Translations under genes and position numbers: made by a program | Shown: piece after piece, positions 41,591-49,256 of the stretch | How positions within the stretch are numbered: position 1 is the stretch's first letter | How the letters are laid out: every line of letters starts with the position of its first letter | DNA from: Deminuibacter soli | Lineage (GTDB): Bacteria; Bacteroidota; Bacteroidia; Chitinophagales; Chitinophagaceae | Assembly: GCF_003412455.1 (NCBI RefSeq) | Contig: NZ_QTJU01000002.1 | Coordinates: 558,001 to 622,000, forward strand | Direction: 5' to 3' | DNA: 64,000 nucleotides | The notes under the pieces: model-generated | What the model was told of the DNA's origin: nothing | Databases searched by the model: none | What the model saw: only the letters and a program-made list of their open reading frames with translations

Positions 41591-43174
41591 CTAGTGCGCT
41601 TCCTGCATAGCCTTGGCCGCTGCAGCCTGGTCTGTTGGTGATGTTTTCCTGGTTCTTAAAAATGCCACCAGCGGTATTACCAGTATAAAGAACAGGGCCA
41701 CCAGCCTGAATGTATCCAGGTAACTGAGGTAGTACGCCTGCTTGTCTATATTGGCGCTGATGATGGCCTGTGCCGTATGCGTGGCAGAAGTAATATCCGC
41801 ACCTGTTCTCGCCACCAGCCCCTGCGCAATGGCATTGGTTTGATTGGTGAAATTGGCTGCACCCTGTGCTGCATTCGCCACCAGGTCGCTCCGGTGCTGT
41901 GCATAGGTGTGTGCGATATAGGTATTGGACATGGCGATGCCAAACGCACCACCCAGCTGCCTGATCATGTTATTGAGGGCGATGCCTGCAGGATAATCTT
42001 TTGGCTGCAAACCCGCCACTGCCTGGTTAATCAGCGGCAGCTGCACCATGGATATACCAAAGGCACGCAGCGCAAGCGGGAAAAAGAAATCCCAGCGGCC
42101 TACATCCGGACTAACTTTTGCACTTAGCCAGGCATAAGCGCCGAACAGGAAAAAGCCGGCGATCACAAAGGGAATGGCCGATACGCCTTTGGCCATAATA
42201 CGCCCTACAACCGGGAACATGATTACCCCGATGAGTGTGGGCGGCAGCAGGGAAAGACCTGTTTCATAGGCCGAGAACCCCAGCACGCGCTGCGCCAGTA
42301 CCGGGTATACAAATACCGAAGTATATAACCCCAGGCCTACCACGAAGGTGAAAATGGTGGTAAATACAAGGTTGCGGTTGCCGAGCACCCGCAGGTTTAC
42401 CGCAGGGTTTTTCACACGCAGTTCATATGCAATGAAACCGATAAGTCCAACAGCAGCGAGTACCGAACATACTTTAATGGCATCGTTGCTAAACCAGTCA
42501 TCACTCTGGCCGCGCTCCAGCACGTATTGTAAACAGCCAATGCCTACGGCCAGCAGGCCAATGCCCGTATAGTCGATGTGTATGTTGGCTTTGTTCTTGC
42601 CCTCTCCCGGCTTTTTATCGATATAGGTAAAGGTGAGGATGGTGGCTACGATACCAATGGGCAGGTTGATCATGAATATCAGCGGCCAGCTGAAGTTTTC
42701 AATGATATAACCGCCAATGGTTGGTCCCAGCGTAGGGCCCAGTACCAGTCCCATACCAAACAAACCAGAGGCAATAGGCCGGTCTTTCACTTCAAACGCA
42801 TCGAACAAAATGGCCTGTGAGGTGCTTAGCAGGGCACCTCCGCCCACACCTTGTACAAAGCGCCAGATAATTATCTCAATAAGGCTGTTCGATTCGGCAC
42901 ACATGTACGATGCGAGCGTGAATATGATCATCGAAACGATGTAATAATTCTTTCGCCCGAAATATTCTGCCAAAAAGCCGGTTAACGGGATAATGATTAC
43001 GTTGGCGATAGCGTAGGAGGTAATTACCCAGCTGATATCTTCAATGCTAACGCCCAGGCTGCCTGCCATATCACTCAACGCAACGTTTACGATAGATGTA
43101 TCCACCAGTTCCATTACCGCTGCCGAAACAGTGGTAAGAACGATGATAAATTTGGTAAATCCTTTTGCAGCCAT
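41591..43174 (-). CDS. DHA2-family MFS drug exporter (EmrB/QacA-like)
   Basis: A 527-aa inner-membrane proton antiporter with 14 predicted helices, the DHA2 number. The N-terminal ELVDTSIVNVALSDMAGSLG is the family's D1 motif. GFLAEYFGRKNYYIVSMI is motif A, and GLVLGPTLGPTIGGYI is motif C of drug antiporters. It starts 14 nt after the HlyD-type adaptor gene and is followed by the TolC-like gene. Substrates are probably hydrophobic toxic compounds, not identifiable from sequence. Confidence 0.94.
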   Translation of the reverse strand: MAAKGFTKFIIVLTTVSAAVMELVDTSIVNVALSDMAGSLGVSIEDISWVITSYAIANVIIIPLTGFLAEYFGRKNYYIVSMIIFTLASYMCAESNSLIEIIIWRFVQGVGGGALLSTSQAILFDAFEVKDRPIASGLFGMGLVLGPTLGPTIGGYIIENFSWPLIFMINLPIGIVATILTFTYIDKKPGEGKNKANIHIDYTGIGLLAVGIGCLQYVLERGQSDDWFSNDAIKVCSVLAAVGLIGFIAYELRVKNPAVNLRVLGNRNLVFTTIFTFVVGLGLYTSVFVYPVLAQRVLGFSAYETGLSLLPPTLIGVIMFPVVGRIMAKGVSAIPFVIAGFFLFGAYAWLSAKVSPDVGRWDFFFPLALRAFGISMVQLPLINQAVAGLQPKDYPAGIALNNMIRQLGGAFGIAMSNTYIAHTYAQHRSDLVANAAQGAANFTNQTNAIAQGLVARTGADITSATHTAQAIISANIDKQAYYLSYLDTFRLVALFFILVIPLVAFLRTRKTSPTDQAAAAKAMQEAH

Positions 43175-43188
43175 AAACAGTCAGTTTA

Positions 43189-44238
43189 TTATTTGATAGG
43201 AACGCTTACATACACGCTCAAACCTGAACGGAGTATGTTGCGGTACTGCGCCACATCTTTAATGGCAATTTTCACGGGCACACGCTGTGTTACTTTAACG
43301 AAGTTGCCGCTGGCGTTGTCGGGTGGTAACAGCGAGAAACGTGCACCGGTTGCTTCACTTAAGCTGGAAATGGTACCGGTTATTTTCTCACCGGGAAATG
43401 CGTCGAGTTCCAGTTCTACATCCATGCCTTCATGAAACTTCTTAATCTGTGTTTCCTTGAAATTGGCTACTACCCAGTAGGTAGTGTCGTTTACAATAGA
43501 AAACAGCGGAGTGCCTGCCTGTACAAACTGGCCGGCTGTTACATTCCTTTTACCAATTTTACCCGACATGGGTGCATATACTTTGGTATAGGAGATTTTC
43601 AGTTTCTGCTGTTCAATGGCTGCTTTCTTGGCATCTACTGCAGCTTCTGTTTTGGCAATCGTTGCTTTCTGAACAGAGATATGGCTTTGGGCAGAGCCGA
43701 GATCGGTTTGACTGTTCTTTGCCTGCTGCACTGCCTGCTCGTAAGCAAAGCGGCTGTCATCCAGTTGTTTTTTGGTAATAGCCTGGTCTGCAAAAAGATT
43801 CTTGTTGCGGTTGTAATCTTCTTCTGCCTGCTGCACTTTTACATTGTCCAGACTAATGCTGCCCCTGTTTACATCGAGCGATACAACTGTGCTGTTTAAA
43901 CCGGCTTTGGCATTGGCAATATCTGCTTCAGAAGCCTTAAGGTCGGCTTCCATTTGCAGCAGCTGTGTTTGCAGTTCATCTGCATCGAGCTCTACCACGA
44001 GCTGGCCTGTTTTAACGCTGTCGTAATCGTTCACTGCAATGTTTTTCACATAGCCTGAAACCCTTGGCAGCACAGGCGAAATCTGCGTTTCAATCTGGGC
44101 GTTATCTGTTGTTTCGTGTGCAAGTGCATACGAGATTTTTTTGAAGCCGTAAATACCCGCTACAATTACAATGATCAGAATGATGATAAGCCGCACTGGC
44201 GATTTTTTCTTTTTTTCCGGAGTTGCTTGATTTTCCAT
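43189..44238 (-). CDS. HlyD-family membrane-fusion (adaptor) protein, EmrA-like
   Basis: A 349-aa periplasmic adaptor anchored by one N-terminal helix (about residues 14-32, after a basic KKKKSPVR stretch). A biotinyl-lipoyl-like hairpin is split by a long coiled coil (residues ~85-205, rich in Ala, Asp, Lys and Gln), closed by YTKVYAPMSGKIGKRNVTAGQFVQAG. A beta-barrel domain follows (VVANFKETQIKKFHEG). It joins the DHA2 permease to the TolC channel. The gene is 20 nt after tetR and 14 nt before the permease gene. Confidence 0.94.
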   Translation of the reverse strand: MENQATPEKKKKSPVRLIIILIIVIVAGIYGFKKISYALAHETTDNAQIETQISPVLPRVSGYVKNIAVNDYDSVKTGQLVVELDADELQTQLLQMEADLKASEADIANAKAGLNSTVVSLDVNRGSISLDNVKVQQAEEDYNRNKNLFADQAITKKQLDDSRFAYEQAVQQAKNSQTDLGSAQSHISVQKATIAKTEAAVDAKKAAIEQQKLKISYTKVYAPMSGKIGKRNVTAGQFVQAGTPLFSIVNDTTYWVVANFKETQIKKFHEGMDVELELDAFPGEKITGTISSLSEATGARFSLLPPDNASGNFVKVTQRVPVKIAIKDVAQYRNILRSGLSVYVSVPIK

Positions 44239-44258
44239 AACGCGTAGTATTGAGAGTG

Positions 44259-44885
44259 TTATTTTGGTTGGTGTACAAGGTGGATGTGCAGCACAGCTTT
44301 TAGATGTGTTTTAACCCTGGTTTTAAATTCTTCGTCTTCGTAAGGCACGTAAGTCTCTGTTTCGTCGAGTATTTTTAAACAGAATTTCTTTGATTGCAGC
44401 AGGTAGTTGATGGTGCCGATGAGCGTAGCTACCGTAAGCTCTACATCTACCTTGTTAAATTCGCCGCTGGCAATACCGTCGAGCAGTATCTGTTTAATCA
44501 GCTGGCTGTTCGGATACAGGATGTTTACAATCATATCCTGCATGGCCTGCCTGTCGCCCAGCATCAGCTCCTGGTGTATTACGCGGTGAAAATGCCTGTT
44601 GCGAAACAGGCGTTCTACAAAGCCTTCCACAATGCGGTCAATTTTACCTGCCGCATTCAGCGAAGTATTGCTCATTATTTCGGTCAGCTCAATGCGGGTG
44701 TAAGCTGCTTTTTCCTCTACCATGCTTTCAAACAGCTTCTCCTTCGATCCGAAATAATAATTAATCATCGCAATATTTACCCCTGCTGCCGCAGCCAGGT
44801 CACGGATGGAAGTGCCCTCGAACCCTTTGACCGCAAAAAGCTCGATCGCTGTATTGATGATGTGTTCTTTTTTGTCAGTACCCAT
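44259..44885 (-). CDS. TetR/AcrR-family repressor of the efflux operon
   Basis: A 208-aa DNA-binding regulator. The N-terminal helix-turn-helix is typical: ELFAVKGFEGTSIRDLAAAAGVNIAMINYYFGSKEKLFESM (residues ~15-56). The rest is a helical ligand-binding and dimer domain. It is the first gene of the efflux operon. A palindrome overlapping the promoter (44921-44941) is the likely operator, implying autorepression lifted by a drug ligand. Ligand identity is unknown. Confidence 0.94.
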   Translation of the reverse strand: MGTDKKEHIINTAIELFAVKGFEGTSIRDLAAAAGVNIAMINYYFGSKEKLFESMVEEKAAYTRIELTEIMSNTSLNAAGKIDRIVEGFVERLFRNRHFHRVIHQELMLGDRQAMQDMIVNILYPNSQLIKQILLDGIASGEFNKVDVELTVATLIGTINYLLQSKKFCLKILDETETYVPYEDEEFKTRVKTHLKAVLHIHLVHQPK

Positions 44886-44907
44886 TAGAAAAAGCAGATT
44901 GTAACCG

Positions 44908-44941
44908 CGAAGTTAAACACTTGTTTGAAACTAAACAAACG
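44908..44941 (-). promoter_or_regulatory. Efflux operon promoter overlapped by a candidate TetR operator
   Basis: On the minus strand, TTTG (44939-44936) and TAACTTCG (44915-44908, a near-consensus -7) are 20 nt apart. The inverted repeat GTTTG / CAAAC with an 8-nt spacer (44923-44940) covers the -33 box and spacer. Repressor binding there would block polymerase. Confidence 0.65.
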
Positions 44942-45037
44942 TTTAATTAAAACACTTGGGATTTTAAGGTGGAGCGGGTAAAAAGCCAGCTGAGCGAACA
45001 AAAGGGTAGGACGAACGGGAGGGAAAAATTCATCCCA

Positions 45038-45922
45038 TCACCCGAGGATTTCCCCTATATGTTTCTGGATATTGACAGCGATCTGCTGCATGGGCAGGTC
45101 ATTGGCATCGGAGCCAAAGGGGTCTTCAATTTCTTCTGCGATGATTTCCAGGCTCGCCATCACATAAAATATAAAGGCGATCACAGGTATGCACAGGTAG
45201 CTTAAACTAATGGCATAACCGAAGGGCAGGGTCATGATATAAAAGAAGATGAATTTTTTGATAAATGCGCTGTAAGAATAGGGGATGGGTGTGTTTTTGA
45301 TGCGCTCGCAGGCACCGCAGATATCCATGAACGATTGCAGCTCGGCATTGAGTACAATCAGCTGGTCGCCCGTGATTTTTTCCTGTTTGTACAGCAGGTT
45401 GGTTTTATTGATCATGAGTGAGGCTACCTGTATGGGAATATGTTTGTTTCTGTTGAAGTCGGGTATTTCGGGATGTGGTTTTGTATCCAGTGCAAGGCGT
45501 GTGTTTTCGCTCATCAGGTGTGCCCGCAATTCAAAAGCAAAACGTGGAATGAGTACATGGAAGAAATGGCGGGAATCATAATCATCATGCGGTAGAAAGC
45601 TGTTGATTTTAATGGCGAGGTTGCGGCTGTTGTTTACCAGGGCGCCCCATAATTTGCGCCCTTCCCACCAGCGGTCGTAGGCCGTGTTGGTGCGGAACAC
45701 GAGCAGCAGTGAAATCACAAACCCCAGCAGGCTATGCATCTGCGGGATATTGCGTATCGCTGCATTGTTTTTGGTAAAGGGAAAATAATGCAGTTCGAGA
45801 AAGCAAATGAAAGCAGCATATGCGGCAATAACCAGGATCAGCGGAAACAGGCGGCGAAGTGTTTCCGCCTTATGAAACCGGAATATGAAAGTTAACCAGT
45901 CCTTGGGATTGTAGCTGATCAT
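45038..45922 (-). CDS. Bestrophin-family channel protein (YneE-like)
   Basis: A 294-aa inner-membrane protein. Four hydrophobic segments are visible (about residues 22-45, 60-80, 210-228 and 234-255). The family motif is FRTNTAYDRWWEGRKLWGAL after the second helix, and conserved SYLCIPVIAFIFYVMASLE precedes the acidic C-terminal IAEEIEDPFGSDANDLPMQ. Bacterial bestrophins form pentameric anion or cation channels. Its function in this organism is unknown. It is convergent neither with tetR nor the next plus-strand gene and appears monocistronic. Confidence 0.92.
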   Translation of the reverse strand: MISYNPKDWLTFIFRFHKAETLRRLFPLILVIAAYAAFICFLELHYFPFTKNNAAIRNIPQMHSLLGFVISLLLVFRTNTAYDRWWEGRKLWGALVNNSRNLAIKINSFLPHDDYDSRHFFHVLIPRFAFELRAHLMSENTRLALDTKPHPEIPDFNRNKHIPIQVASLMINKTNLLYKQEKITGDQLIVLNAELQSFMDICGACERIKNTPIPYSYSAFIKKFIFFYIMTLPFGYAISLSYLCIPVIAFIFYVMASLEIIAEEIEDPFGSDANDLPMQQIAVNIQKHIGEILG

Positions 45923-46259
45923 AGCAGAATTGTTATCGTAAATATAAGGAAGAGCTGTTAGCTGATAGCGGTTAGCTGTTAGCCTTTTTTTAGCTGCGAG
46001 CTTTGAGCAGCGAGCTGGCCGATTACTTCATGCAGCAAAATGCAACCTGCAACTCTAAACATTAAACCTTCAAACTTTAAACTCCTTTTGTCCGCTTGTG
46101 AACAGGAAACTGTTCGCCTGCGGACAATTTGTTTTTCTTAACAGTTTACAGTTCGATTCATTCTCAGTGAGTTACGGCTGGCACAACCACATGGCACCGG
46201 TTTGGCATTATACCTAACATCAAACGCAAACAATAAAAAAACTTATAAAAACTACGTTT
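45923..46259. other. Spacer rich in AGCTGTT heptamers
   Basis: About 335 nt. The segment 45953-46019 consists of 7-nt words (AGCTGTT, AGCTGAT, AGCGGTT, AGCTGTT and later AGCTGCG, AGCTTTG, AGCAGCG, AGCTGGC). A patch of TCTAAAC / ATTAAAC / TTTAAAC words lies at 46057-46083. The region nearest 46260 is AT-rich and should contain the promoter of the next gene. No gene found. Confidence 0.55.
45953..46019. repeat. AGCTGTT-type heptamer repeat
   Basis: Perfect 7-nt phasing of AGC words at 45953, 45960, 45967 and 45974, interrupted by a T-run, then again at 45992, 45999, 46006 and 46013. The same family occurs at 46703-46730, 46741-46761, 46840-46867 and 56464-56498. Confidence 0.75.
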
Positions 46260-46694
46260 ATGAAAAAGATTATCCTCGCCGCCATCATCGCTATCAGCCT
46301 TACTGCAACTGCATTTGCTGGTACTACTAACGACAAAGTAAGCACTACATTTAAAAAAGCATGGCCTGCCGCCAGCATCACCAGCTGGAAAGTAAACGGC
46401 ATGATCACTACCATCAGCTTTACTGTTGATAACCTGAACATGCAGGCTTTCTACGACGAAGAAGGCAACTTCATGGGCACCAGCCGCCCGGTACAGCTGA
46501 CTGAATTACCTGCTGCTGCACAAACCACCATCAAAGACAAATACCAGGATTATACAGCTACTGAAGCCATTGAAATGAACTCTACCACTGCAGGCTTCAA
46601 CTACTATGTATCACTGGAAAAAGATACGCAGAAACTGATTCTGCAGGTTGCACAGGATGGCAGCGTAAAAACATTTAAGAAGCTGAGGAAATAG
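46260..46694 (+). CDS. Small secreted PepSY-like protein
   Basis: A 144-aa exported protein with signal peptide at residues 1-20 (MKKIILAAIIAISLTATAFA). The mature part has two alpha/beta units resembling PepSY-like folds: FKKAWPAASITSWKVNGMITTISFTVDN near the start, and IKDKYQDYTATEAIEMNSTTAGFNYYVSLE later. It ends in a basic KTFKKLRK. Such proteins are common in Bacteroidota as secreted or periplasmic proteins of unknown role, and the family assignment is by pattern only. It is monocistronic. Confidence 0.75.
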   Translation: MKKIILAAIIAISLTATAFAGTTNDKVSTTFKKAWPAASITSWKVNGMITTISFTVDNLNMQAFYDEEGNFMGTSRPVQLTELPAAAQTTIKDKYQDYTATEAIEMNSTTAGFNYYVSLEKDTQKLILQVAQDGSVKTFKKLRK

Positions 46695-46702
46695 CAGAAG
46701 AA

Positions 46703-46867
46703 AGCTGTAAGCTGATAGCTGTTAGCGCTTAGCCTTTTTTAGCTGCGAGCTACGAGCTTTTAAGACAAACAATATTATAACGGAGCGTCTTTGCAATGAG
46801 TAATACCTGCGAAGGCGCTCTTTTTTATTGCTCGCGGAAGCTAATCGCTAAAAGCTACCAGCTATTG
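46703..46867. repeat. AGCTGTT-type heptamer repeats
   Basis: Three blocks of 7-nt words: AGCTGTA, AGCTGAT, AGCTGTT, AGCGCTT (46703-46730); AGCTGCG, AGCTACG, AGCTTTT (46741-46761); and GCTAATC, GCTAAAA, GCTACCA, GCTATTG (46840-46867). They lie between two convergent genes. The stretch AGGCGCTCTTTTTT near 46812 may contribute to termination. Confidence 0.7.
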
Positions 46868-46873
46868 GCTTCC

Positions 46874-47911
46874 TCAGAATTTGATCTCCACATCGCCATC
46901 AACAGGAAAGCTTTGGCAGGTGAGTATGCGACCTTGTGCTATTTCTTCGTTTACCAGTATTTCGTTGTAAGCCATCCATATTTTACCGCTGGTGCAGGTG
47001 GCAATACAACTGCCGCAACGGCCGGCTTCGCAGCTGTAAGGCAATTCAATGCCTTTTGCTTTGGCTGCTGCCAGTATGGAATGCGGGTACTGTACCATTA
47101 CCTCATGGGTATGATGGTGTAGGTGTATGGTGGCTTTGTGCGCGCCTGTATCTGGCGGTGCCGGTTTTTTGGCGGGGGGTATGCTGCTGAAGTTTTCTTT
47201 GCGGATATGCAGTGCAGGCACGCCTTCGGCAAGTAAGGTAATGCCGATGGTTTGCATGTATTCAAATGGTCCGCACATATAAAAAAGGCATTTGGTAATG
47301 GGCACGGTAACCAGTTCTTGCAGCAGTTGCAACAGCAGCCAGTTGCTGAGCCTGCTTTTACGCACATGCGCTATATCGCTGAATAGAAATTCAATATGCA
47401 ATCTGCCTGCAAAGGTTTGTTGCAGCAGCTGCAGTTCGTTATAAAATATCGCATCTGCAGCAGAGCGGTTGCTGAATACCAGTATTACCGGCAATTGCGT
47501 GGTATGCAATGCTGTTTTAAGCAAGGCAAATACCGGCACAATGCCACTGCCTGCTGCAAGAAAAAACAATTGTTGTGTTTGCTGTAATGCAGTGCCTTCA
47601 GGTAATTGAAACAAACCTGAAATACCTGCTGTGGTAAGTATATCGCCTGTTTTGGAATGATCCAGCAGTTGCCTGGAATATTCGCCGTTTACTACGCGTT
47701 TAATGGTAATGCGCATTGGCTCGCCCAGCAAAGGTGCTGAGGAAAAGGAGTAAGAGCGGCGGCGTTCTGTTCCGTTTTTACTGAACACCAATGTGAGAAA
47801 TTGACCCGCTGTATATTGCGGCTCCCATTTATCCAACGGTTGAAGCTCGAAGGTTTTGCAAACAGGTGTTTCTTCATGAATAGCCGTGATCTGTAAACGC
47901 TGGTAAGTCAT
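46874..47911 (-). CDS. PaaE-like FAD/[2Fe-2S] NAD(P)H oxidoreductase
   Basis: A 345-aa cytosolic reductase with three modules. They are an FAD-binding barrel (residues 1-95, with RRRSYSFSSAP for flavin contact), an NAD(P)H-binding Rossmann domain (about 100-230, FFLAAGSGIVPVFALLK and YMCGPFEYMQ), and a C-terminal plant-type ferredoxin domain. The last binds a 2Fe-2S cluster by CEAGRCGSC plus a later TCQS cysteine. The layout matches the PaaE/ring-hydroxylating-oxygenase reductase group, which passes electrons from NAD(P)H to an oxygenase or desaturase. No oxygenase is nearby, so the partner is unknown. Start at the ATG encoding MTYQRLQ. Confidence 0.9.
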   Translation of the reverse strand: MTYQRLQITAIHEETPVCKTFELQPLDKWEPQYTAGQFLTLVFSKNGTERRRSYSFSSAPLLGEPMRITIKRVVNGEYSRQLLDHSKTGDILTTAGISGLFQLPEGTALQQTQQLFFLAAGSGIVPVFALLKTALHTTQLPVILVFSNRSAADAIFYNELQLLQQTFAGRLHIEFLFSDIAHVRKSRLSNWLLLQLLQELVTVPITKCLFYMCGPFEYMQTIGITLLAEGVPALHIRKENFSSIPPAKKPAPPDTGAHKATIHLHHHTHEVMVQYPHSILAAAKAKGIELPYSCEAGRCGSCIATCTSGKIWMAYNEILVNEEIAQGRILTCQSFPVDGDVEIKF

Positions 47912-48012
47912 GGTATAACATTCTGCCACCAAGGTACGGATTAACGTGCAGGCACAATGGCTTTAAGCAGCAAGCTACGAGTTGCAAGCGTTGGTTGATT
48001 GCTGTAAAAGAA

Positions 48013-48112
48013 CATGCCGGTGAGGACACCGGCATGGGCAATATATTTTAAATTCATTAAGATCATCTCGACTGTCGATGTCTCGTCTCCCGACGGCTTT
48101 CCCACTCACGAC
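48013..48112. repeat. Composite intergenic repeat in reverse order (hairpin plus heptamers)
   Basis: A perfect 10-bp hairpin, CATGCCGGTG (48013-48022) with CACCGGCATG (48027-48036), loop AGGA. Further on come the reverse-oriented TCGACTGTCGA words (about 48067-48090) and the CTCACGA/CTGACG words (48106-48120). The stem foot reads CAT/ATG here, where other copies have GTT/AAC. Confidence 0.75.
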
Positions 48113-48134
48113 TGACGTCTCACGATTGCCGCCC

Positions 48135-49256
48135 TCAAGGCTTCTTCTCCCAGGCTTGTTTTGTTGCATCAATCACATCCAGCAGGCCGCCGCTTTCCTT
48201 GTCTTCGCCCAATTGCCAGAACATAATGCCGTTAAGCCGCTTGTCAATTACGTATTGTGTTTTGAGTTTGATGGAAGCAGGATCGTCAAAGCTGGCAAAC
48301 TGCCTGCGGGAATAGTTATAACGGAAGGGGGCATTGGCTTCATCATCCCAGCGGTATACAAAACCGGCAGTATCGGCCAGGTCACGGTCGAAGTTTTTAT
48401 ATGGCGTGCCTTTGGTGAACACAGCAGGGCGGTTGATGGTATAGTTCAGTGTATCGTTGGTGGTAAAAATGCGTGCATAAAAGGCGGCCCCGATCGCTAT
48501 TTTGCCACGTGGTACGCCAATGGAATCGAGCCATCGTACGGCATGATCTACCGATTCAGGATAATTGCCGTTAGGGTACAGCGGACTGTGATGCCCGCTG
48601 ATGGTGCTGAAACCGCTTACCAGGTCGTAGCTCATCAGGTTAATGCGGTTTACATAGGGAGTTAGTTTTTTCCAGTCCACCGCATCACGCAGGTATTCAG
48701 TGAAGCCGCCTGCCGCAAAACTGATCTCATATTTTTTGCCGAGTGTTTTACGCAGCTCTTTCACCAGCAGGGTAAAATTGTCTTTGTCGGCCGGGGAGTA
48801 GGGGTGCCCGGGAAATCCCTTGATGGTGGGATATTCCCAGTCCAGGTCAATACCGTCTGCATTAAAATCAACCAGGGTTTGTTTTACAGACCGGGCGAAT
48901 GCCTTGCGGCCGGTATCGCTCGAAAATACGGGGGAGCAGGTAGCGCAGCCGCCCCAGCCACCGATGGAAATCATCACTTTCATAGCCGGGTTGCGTTGTT
49001 TCAGGGCTACCATATTGTGCAGCAGAATGGTATCGCCTTTTTTAAACAGGTGCAGGTCATTGCCCTGCAGGTGCGCAAAACTAAACAGCAGGTGGGTGAG
49101 TTTTTCAACGGGGTAGTTGTTGATTTTCACGGAATCGCCGGCATAGTAGGCGATCACGGCCGGACTGTATTTCTTCTTCTGCGCCATCACCGGGAGGGCC
49201 ATCAGCAGTAAACACACAGGTAGCAACGGGCGTAACAGCAAACGCAGATATCTCAT
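48135..49256 (-). CDS. GH18-family glycoside hydrolase (chitinase-like)
   Basis: A 373-aa exported enzyme with signal peptide at about residues 1-25 (ending LPVMAQ). The (beta/alpha)8 barrel carries the GH18 SxGG strand (MISIGGWGG, 96-103) and the catalytic DGIDLDWEYP with proton donor Glu141. Late barrel segments are LMSYDL and the terminal GIMFWQLGEDKE. It is a single-domain enzyme without a carbohydrate-binding module or T9SS tail. Activity on chitin, chitooligosaccharides or peptidoglycan-type GlcNAc polymers is likely. The ATG at 49256 is chosen for the signal peptide. Confidence 0.92.
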   Translation of the reverse strand: MRYLRLLLRPLLPVCLLLMALPVMAQKKKYSPAVIAYYAGDSVKINNYPVEKLTHLLFSFAHLQGNDLHLFKKGDTILLHNMVALKQRNPAMKVMISIGGWGGCATCSPVFSSDTGRKAFARSVKQTLVDFNADGIDLDWEYPTIKGFPGHPYSPADKDNFTLLVKELRKTLGKKYEISFAAGGFTEYLRDAVDWKKLTPYVNRINLMSYDLVSGFSTISGHHSPLYPNGNYPESVDHAVRWLDSIGVPRGKIAIGAAFYARIFTTNDTLNYTINRPAVFTKGTPYKNFDRDLADTAGFVYRWDDEANAPFRYNYSRRQFASFDDPASIKLKTQYVIDKRLNGIMFWQLGEDKESGGLLDVIDATKQAWEKKP

